Source: Chara braunii (Eukaryota; Streptophyta; Charophyceae; Charales; Characeae). Taken from it: DNA of 43,973 nucleotides. The stretch is from contig BFEA01000048.1 in assembly GCA_003427395.1 (NCBI GenBank), positions 1,937,635 through 1,981,607 of the forward strand, in the 5' to 3' direction. The notes beneath the pieces were generated by a model. It worked only from the letters and a program-made list of their open reading frames with translations. It did no database searches and was not told the origin of the DNA. Shown in pieces: positions 37,948 to 43,973 of this stretch. Within the stretch, counting starts at the first letter, position 1. Each line of letters starts with the position of its first letter. The translations under genes were made by a program, and so were the position numbers.

Positions 37948-39301
37948 TTGCCACCTTAGTCGGTAACCCCTTCCAGGATTTCACCAAGGATGATCGGAGG
38001 AGGGCTAAGGAAAGGGCTCGGGATTATCGATGGATAGAGGGTAGGTTAGAAAAACGAAAAATAGACGGCAGTGGGATTTGGATGGTTGTACCGCATTTGT
38101 TCATGAGGCACCACTGGGTAAAGACAGCACATGAAGAAACGGCAACCCACTTTGCCGTACGGATTACCGAATCATTAATCGATAAAAACGAGTGATATTG
38201 GTCCAATATTCGCGACAACGTGAAATTCATCGTCGCAAATTGTCAAGTCTGCGCTGCTGACAAGGCGCCGATCCAGCCGCCAAGATCGATAGTTCCAACG
38301 GTAGTTGAACGGCCGTTCCAAAGGGTGAGTATGGATACTACTGATATCGTGGTACCCCCTGGTCCTAATAGTTGCGAATATTCAGTCCTGTTGGTATTCG
38401 TCGACCATTTTTCGAAATGGATCGAGGCCTACCTCTGTCGTACGTGACAAGTTGCCGAAATCGCGCCGTATGTTAACCGTTTTCTCGGGATGCACCAGGA
38501 TACGGAAGAAATCCTGACCGATAACGGGGCATAATTCAGAGGGGAAGTATTAAGGAACCTGGTCATACACGGTGTCGCTGTACAGAACACCGCGCCCCAT
38601 ATGTCACAATCTAATGGACTGGTAGAAAACGCCAAGAGAGTGGTAAAGACAGCGCTGTTCGCAACATCGCGGCACAGGACCCGAGGCCCTGGCCCGATAT
38701 CATCGACCACATCCTAGCGGTCCATCGCGGAACGCCCTACGAATCGACAGGCCTGAGCCCTTCTAATTAAGGACCAATAACGTCACTTGCATTTCGATAC
38801 CAAGCCTCCCCGACGAATCAACCGACGGCCCACAAGGGTCACAGCGCGAGACAAGGCCAAGCGGCACCTAGAGTTAATGGAACGGTCCCTCCCCAGGCTA
38901 GCCCGAAAACGCCAGAAAATGACCGAGTTGGCCCATGGCCGACAGGTCCGAAGCTACGAGGCCCGGAACGGGAACGCAGGTCCGCGGCCCCAGTACAAAT
39001 TGGGGGACATCGTGCAGGTGAGGAAATGTGCTCGCCAAGGCAAGCTAGCGCCACGATTCTTCGAGTGATTCAACTCGGACCCAATGGCGTGAACACCGTG
39101 CGGCTTGCGCCTGAGGTCTCCGGCAGCCGATTGGCTCATTCGATCATTTGCCACGTGTCCTACCTTCGTCCCCTCCTTCCTTCTCCATCCTCGCATTCAT
39201 CTGAATCCTCCTCCGCTGCGGAAGAGGACGACGACTGCTTATCGCCTGCCTCTCTGTCTCCTTCTCGTTCTCTCTCTATCACTCCATCGTCATCGCCATG
39301 A
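37872..39301 (+). pseudogene. Pol: integrase, broken
   Basis: The H2C2 zinc-binding domain lies at about 38090-38265 (KTAHEETATHFAV, then NCQVC). The core domain D-D-E residues are visible: SMDTTD (about 38330), LTDNGA (about 38520) and GLVENAKRVVK (about 38619-38650). A C-terminal SH3-like GPY/F region follows (GKLAPRFFE; HVSYLRPLLPSP, about 39040-39180) and a serine-rich tail to 39301. Stops at 38193 (TGA), 38445 (TGA) and 38532 (TAA), plus several frameshifts, interrupt it. It joins element DNA to the host genome. No chromodomain is evident. Confidence 0.8.
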
Positions 39302-39302
39302 G

Positions 39303-40397
39303 TTTTCTTACGGAGCGAGCTCTCGACAATTCTCTGTAGTGCCACGGTGTCACATCTCGACGATTCGACAAGTTCATCATCCGCGGCTCAATCTAGATCT
39401 TCGCCGACTTGCGCAGTTCTTCTGTACCCGGGGAGTGTACGTGGCTGCTGAGTTTCGTTTTGCAGGAAGTACCCGGGCGGTTGTTTTAGCGGAGGCGGTA
39501 GGAGTTCATCGGCGATCGGCTCCAGGAATCAGCCACGTGTCTACGGTGGTCGCCTTCAGCGGCGACATCAGCACAATCAGCCCGCTACGGCATACAGCTA
39601 TCAAGACGACGCTCCGATTGTGGGCACATCAGTTGGTGGCGGAGTGGAATCATTGGCTCACGCCCCACGGAGACAACCTCTTTCCCACGGACGGCGTCGA
39701 TTTCGACGGAATCCAAACCTTCCAGCACAAGCCAGCGGTGGCGTTCCCGGAACTTGTTCCCTTCCCCCGTCCTCAATGAACCCATCCCCGATCTCCACTT
39801 TCGACTCCCTCCTTCTTCCCCACTTTCTGGCAGTCCGGAGTCCATCTGCATCTTTCCTTTCATCTGCAATCACTTGCTGTTCCCCTCCTCGAACCCCTGC
39901 AGTGGAGGCGTTGGCGAGAGCACTTCATTGAGTTGTCGGTGTGTCTGGTCGCAGTAAGGGTCACATGGACGCAGCACGAAGATCACCGTCAGTGGGCCGA
40001 GTACCTCGAGCTGCTTATCATCCAGGCGTGGCGAACAAAAGTGGAAGGCGATCTGCTCGGATTCCTCTTCGGATCGGTGCGGCCTGATCACCGCCAACCG
40101 ATCATACACGAGTTAACGGTCCCCCTTGCACAGCTGGCTGACGATCTCCCTCTTGAGATCGTCTCGCAGAGTGACGACAGCCCAGTGTCGGAGGGCACGG
40201 CGTCCCGGCCCTCCTGTGTACCAAGTCCCTACATAGTACCCGTTTTTCTGCTCTGGTACCTGGATCGTTTCTCGGCATGGACAGGTCCCGGTGGCGTAGA
40301 CCTCAGCAAAAGTGGTGCGCCACAGGACTTCCATTGGTCCACGCAGGCTCGGCGCCCTGTTGTACAGCAGAGCACAACCGGCCTGTGGCCGTGGTAG
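39303..40397 (+). pseudogene. Extra open region downstream of integrase (unknown)
   Basis: Open frames at 39303-39779 and 39933-40397 have the look of coding sequence but match no family I know. Parts read RLWAHQLVAEWNHWLTPHGD and EYLELLIIQAWRTKVEGDLL. They are separated by a frameshifted pyrimidine-rich stretch. In Ty3/Gypsy elements this position is where additional or env-like ORFs occur. No signal peptide or clear membrane helix supports an envelope. It may instead be part of the retrotransposon tail or an unrelated insertion. Confidence 0.4.
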
Positions 40398-40670
40398 TCG
40401 CCGGGTTCACCCTGGGACGCGGAAGCGGCGGAAGCGGGAAGGTTGGCCTAGTCTTTTCAACTGCGCGCCAAGTGCCCCTATACAGTTTTATGGGTTAGGT
40501 GCATGAAAAACAGGTTGCTGTCGGAAGGAAAAATTGAGCAAAGGGGCAGAAGGAAAATGAGAAAATAAAAACAAGAGAAAAAACGGAAACGCCCCATTGG
40601 CACGTGGATCAGGGCCGTTGCTTTAGTCCGGAGTAATCCAGTAACAGTTGTAAGCTGTGTCTTTTGATTT
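40398..40670. other. Possible 3' UTR of the Gypsy element
   Basis: A-rich and purine-rich, without a recognised frame. A short piece (GCGGGAAGGTTGGCCTA) recalls GCTGGGAAGGTTGGGCCAA near 23540 in the 5' LTR region, but the match is too short to call a 3' LTR. Confidence 0.3.
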
Positions 40671-40675
40671 CCCTT

Positions 40676-40693
40676 CTTTATTATTATTACTGC

Positions 40694-40747
<54 letters not shown>
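40676..40747. repeat. (ATT)n microsatellite
   Basis: About 70 bp of TTA/ATT trinucleotide repeats with one interruption near 40690. Confidence 0.97.
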
Positions 40748-41268
40748 CCTGCAATCAGATGCAGATTTTCTTCGTTTCCGGTCACTTCGCGGAGAGGTCA
40801 GTGGTTCGAGTTCTGAACGTGACTGCAATATGTGGCCCAGACTGGTCAGGTTTGTCATTCTCGAATCGACGGTTGGAGGTACGTTCAGGCGCCGCGCGGT
40901 AGGACCCCAAAAGAAGGGCGACCCGCGGCCGCATCGGTAGGAAGCTTATCACCCCTGGGAGGGGTCATAAGCCACACGGGTACCCGACGGGAATAAGAAC
41001 TTGTACTTTTAAGAAGAGAATATGATCACTGGTATCCCGTTATGGGACCACCACCTCAGAATAGCAGTCACTTCTTAGTGAGACGAAGCGACAGGGACCG
41101 GTAGCAGAAGGGTTGTGGATATCGCGCCCATAAGTTATTTTCTTTCCTTTCTCTTGGTTTTCTTTTGTGTAAGATCACAATTTTAAAATTATCCCGTTTA
41201 TTTTCAAATTTTCACCAAGCCTTGAAGTTTCTCGCTTAGAACGTAGGTATTTCGGTATGAGGCAGATC
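40748..41268. other. Spacer, no recognised gene
   Basis: Contains AGCTTATCACCCCTGGGAGG and a small palindrome around it (CACCCCTGGGAGGGGT), but no family homology in this window. Confidence 0.35.
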
Positions 41269-41276
41269 TATAAAAG
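41269..41276 (+). promoter_or_regulatory. TATA box candidate
   Basis: TATAAAAG, a strong consensus plant TATA box, about 150 bp upstream of the small open frame at 41425. Confidence 0.45.
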
Positions 41277-41424
41277 ACAACAGACGGGGCGGGGGTGAAC
41301 AGGGTGAACTATCCCGCTACGTTTAGTGTTGCTGGTCTGAGGGCCTGATAGTGGAGCGGTGAATAGCCTGGGCCATCTGAGTGTGTGCACCTAGGGGTGG
41401 GTCCGTGGCTATCTCTGAGTGCCT

Positions 41425-41811
41425 ATGGCGTTGCATGGGTATGGACCCTGCTACTGGTACCACCAGATTCGGTGGAAGCCTATGTCCGGGGAAGGGCCCT
41501 GGATCACGGCGATACTCAACTACGACGGGGGAGACGAGCTAAAACTGAGGATCAACGTAGAGGGAGGAAAAGAGGAGGAGATGCGGACTGATGGAAGGCT
41601 ACAGGACGCTATCACAGAGATGAAAGACCATGTGGAGAGGCGCTACAGAAGAGACGGTGTGACAGCGAAAATGCAGGTAACAGTCTCGTATCATGAGACC
41701 GAGACCTCAATGGACACGGCGGACTGGGAGCAGGCCCACCTGGAACGAGACTCAGGTGGGGAGAGCGAGATGAGTGAGGCGGAGGACCGGGAGACGGACT
41801 TTAGGTCCTGA
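41425..41811 (+). CDS. Possible small gene, 128 residues, unknown
   Basis: An ATG at 41425 opens a 128-codon frame to TGA. The N-terminal half (YHQIRWKPMSGEGPW, then ILNYDGGDELKLRINVEG) looks globular with beta-strand character. A lysine/glutamate-rich middle and a very acidic C-terminus (SGGESEMSEAEDRETDF) follow. I do not recognise a family. The TATA box 150 bp upstream and the uninterrupted frame are in its favour, set among otherwise broken frames. It could equally be a retroelement fragment. Another frame starting at 41385 overlaps and is less convincing. Confidence 0.35.
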   Translation: MALHGYGPCYWYHQIRWKPMSGEGPWITAILNYDGGDELKLRINVEGGKEEEMRTDGRLQDAITEMKDHVERRYRRDGVTAKMQVTVSYHETETSMDTADWEQAHLERDSGGESEMSEAEDRETDFRS

Positions 41812-43973
41812 ATCAGACCGGGCGAGATCCAGAGGCATCATTGGGCTGCAAAGCCGGTGGAAGAGGGACCTGAGGCCAGCTCACGACAGCTGACGCCCAG
41901 AGGCCGTGGAGCGGGTGAGAAGCCGAGCAAGGGGAAAAGACAGGCATGAAAGCACACGCGAGAGAGAGAGGGAATGGACGAAACTCGAAACAGAGAGGCA
42001 AGTGTAGTGGGACGGACACTCTTGGGTACTCAGAGGTCAACGCGTGTGAAAGAGAGAGAGGCGCGAACGTCTCTCAACGTCGTTGATGCCAACAACTGTT
42101 TTCAAATTCTTGTATGGAGAGTGCGGAGGAACGAGGGCGGGACGGATTCGCTCGGAAGAAAGCCGACGGAGAGGACTGACTTCTTACTTTTTCTTGAGCG
42201 GTATGAATGCGTGGCAAGTGACCAAGGGTAAAGTGGCTAGGGACGGCAAGAGGTGATTACTCGCGTTCGCTTTACACGTGCATGGTGCTTAGAGCCACGA
42301 GAGAGGGAGGGAGATGTAAGAAGTCCGAAGGACAGAGTCACTGTTCTCTTCTTGATGCGCATTAGCCGGCGTTATGGGGATGAACACGATTGATGTTGGC
42401 TACCACCTTCGTTTCAGTAAAACGTTCTCTCCCACTCGATGACTACGTCATGGCAATGCTGCAAGAAGGGCTGTATGAAACACGAGCTATGCACGCGCGC
42501 GCGCCTCTCCAGTAATGATACCATCACTTATAGCTAGCGACGCATGCACATTGAAGAGATGTGATACTATCAAGAGTTAGTGAGAGGGATGACTCGACAC
42601 CCGTAGGCCAAGGGGTGTGCTATATTGTCTGCGTGTGAACTGGTTCGGGGGAGCGAGGACGATGTAAAGACCGGTTGGAAAGAAGGTTTTGGTCATGCGA
42701 GAAACGCGAGCCCGACAAACACAGTTGAATTTAATTGTCACCTACTTGAAGCGTGCCCGTCCGCCAAGCGGTAAACACCATTATTGTCCAGATTGATACG
42801 TTGATGAGTGGACCTACAGGAGTGAGCGAAAGTTAAAAGTGATGCGTAATCAGCTTGAGCTTGCAACAGTCGCTGGTAACGAAGAGAGAAGACTCCGTTA
42901 TATTCTTTTTTTTTTTTGACTTCGTCATAGCTGCCCTCTTGTCAAGGAACATGCTCGGTAGTGGTGGATTGACAACGGCTTCTCCTCTGAACTCGACACC
43001 TCGTCATTTCACTTTCACGGTGGTGTTGCCTCAGGGAGAGGCACTACCTGTGTGGTCGAGTTCTGCTGACGTCACCTACTCTAAGGTCGATTTAGTTGCT
43101 CACTCTGCTCAGCCTTGGCTTTTTATTGCAGATTGAGTCACGGGTTTTCTTTCTTGGCAAGGTCTGTGCGAGTAAGCTGTCGAGGAAGTGCGAGTAAAGG
43201 CTGCCAAAAGGTTGGGTGACCTTTAGTTATAGTAAGAGTCACCCCTACATAAAAAGGCGGAGAGTAAATTGGCATATTCAAGAACTACTCAGGGCTGAGA
43301 CGCTTTGTACGGAGACCTGACTAGTAAGTTCGAACCCCTTCCGTGAGCGAATGTAACCGGGCAAGGTAGTGTCCAAACCCTCAGTTGTTGCTTAGCAAAA
43401 TTCGTAATTGTGAAGATCGTCGTAGAGCCGGTGATCTAATATGCCAAGTCATTGAAAGCTGGTTATTGGAAATGTATCTTGGTGCAAAGTGGGGGAATGA
43501 TCGAGGGGGTCGCTTGATTAGCTCGTGAGACTGACTCAACTTGTTCGCTATCCCTCGAACTTTGTCTCTCTTGCCACTCGTTGATTGATGGGCAAGAGGC
43601 GATCAGTGATTCGGAAGATAGCCTACCTATTAGTTAGGTACTTACTTGATGGGGATTAATCTCTGAGCTTACCCTTGTTAAGTTTACTCTTGTGAAGAGT
43701 TTTGACTGGTGAGAGTTTTTAAAGCTGTTCTCGTAACTTTTAACCGCAAGTTGTTTTTGACTTCTTTATGGCGAAAGAGAAGATGGGGAAAATGTGTCAG
43801 TTATCGTAAGATGCTTTCTATCCTTGTTCTATAGGAGGTCTCAATAGATCCCTAACTTGTGAATGTTGTAGTGATATAGGACTCTCGTTGGTCTAAACGG
43901 GTTCATAGTCTTTGCTATATTTGACCATGCGATCAAAATGAAGAAAAGAGAGTAACAAAAGAGGCTCCTCCCC
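41812..43973. other. No recognised feature
   Basis: Over 2 kb of mixed sequence. One open frame (42855-43136, 93 codons) contains a phenylalanine run from a T10 tract and no domain. Short GA-rich patches occur at 41955-41975 and 42050-42060. No repeat from the rest of the window reappears here as far as I can see. Confidence 0.4.

Larger units (their letters stand above)
23475..40400 (+). mobile_element. Degenerate Ty3/Gypsy retrotransposon, gag split by a hAT element
   Basis: The order on the plus strand is 5' LTR, primer binding site (25919), gag, [hAT 26539-33868], rest of gag with zinc knuckle, protease, RT, RNase H, a PHD-like finger, integrase with H2C2 and core, a C-terminal GPY/F-like region, then an extra open region. 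RT-RNase H-integrase order places it in Ty3/Gypsy. I find no 3' LTR in the window, so the right boundary is unknown. In-frame stops at 34066, 35757, 36030, 38193 and 38445 are TGA, and the one at 38532 is TAA, each one transition from a plausible sense codon. Confidence 0.8.

Noticed and set aside
39303-40397. Envelope-like gene
   Set aside because: Position fits, but no signal peptide, cleavage site or membrane anchor can be seen.
40420-40470. Start of a 3' LTR for the Gypsy element
   Set aside because: Only a short GGGAAGGTTGG match to the 5' LTR region; none of the stronger LTR landmarks (TATAAATTTCG, GGACTAAGCGGGGTGAC, CTCCGATCAGGAAGT) appear downstream.
42855-43136. 93-codon frame as a gene
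   Set aside because: Its only feature is a Phe run from a T tract; no motif, no promoter signal.

Overview
This is eukaryotic DNA of very repeat-rich, intergenic character. I see no intact host gene. The coding remains belong to transposable-element families typical of streptophyte genomes: LINEs with a DUF4283-type ORF1 and a zf-RVT domain, Ty3/Gypsy, hAT with DUF659 and BED-type finger, MITEs and a tRNA-derived SINE. The hAT N-terminal region resembles, from memory, a very abundant family in the charophyte alga Chara braunii. A charophyte is therefore my best guess, by inference only. Two N gaps and several single Ns show a draft assembly.

Layout. (1) 1-3986: minus-strand LINE with a decayed ORF1 and a 3' hairpin but no reverse transcriptase. 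(2) 5036-6070: two minus-strand SINE copies, the first with tRNA-like A and B boxes. (3) 6375-7820: MITEs, one nested in another. (4) 8375-11240: two 5'-truncated plus-strand LINEs, then a MITE with an ATG target duplication (11411-11842). (5) 11955-14700: A-rich repeats and (GA)n flanking a gap. (6) 14774-16911: LTR fragments of a Gypsy family, one inverted. (7) 16912-22190: a dense nest of MITEs, a SINE and LINE tails, several with exact 3-bp target duplications and visible empty sites. (8) 22210-23440: a minus-strand LINE end with zf-RVT and poly(A).

(9) About 23475-40400: a degenerate Ty3/Gypsy retrotransposon (LTR, tRNA-iMet-type primer site, gag, protease, RT, RNase H, a PHD-like finger, integrase, an extra downstream ORF). 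Its gag is split by a hAT element of about 7.3 kb (26539-33868). The flanking gag pieces share AACCGAT and rejoin there, apart from a 1-nt shift. The hAT carries a minus-strand transposase frame of about 1,640 codons, broken by four TAG, one TGA and one frameshift. (10) 40400-43973: an (ATT)n microsatellite and one possible small gene (41425-41811) behind a TATA box; the rest is unrecognised.

How it fits together: successive insertions are datable by nesting (SINE in MITE-B in MITE-C; MITE-B in MITE-C; hAT in Gypsy). LINEs with and without RT share the same 3' hairpin, as expected if one reverse transcriptase serves both. Most in-frame stops can be explained by one G:C to A:T change, consistent with decay of methylated DNA. 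The items most worth following are the PHD-like finger inside the Gypsy polyprotein, the small protein encoded within the LTR, the repeated nesting of MITE-B in MITE-C, the ORF1-only LINE, and the very long hAT transposase.
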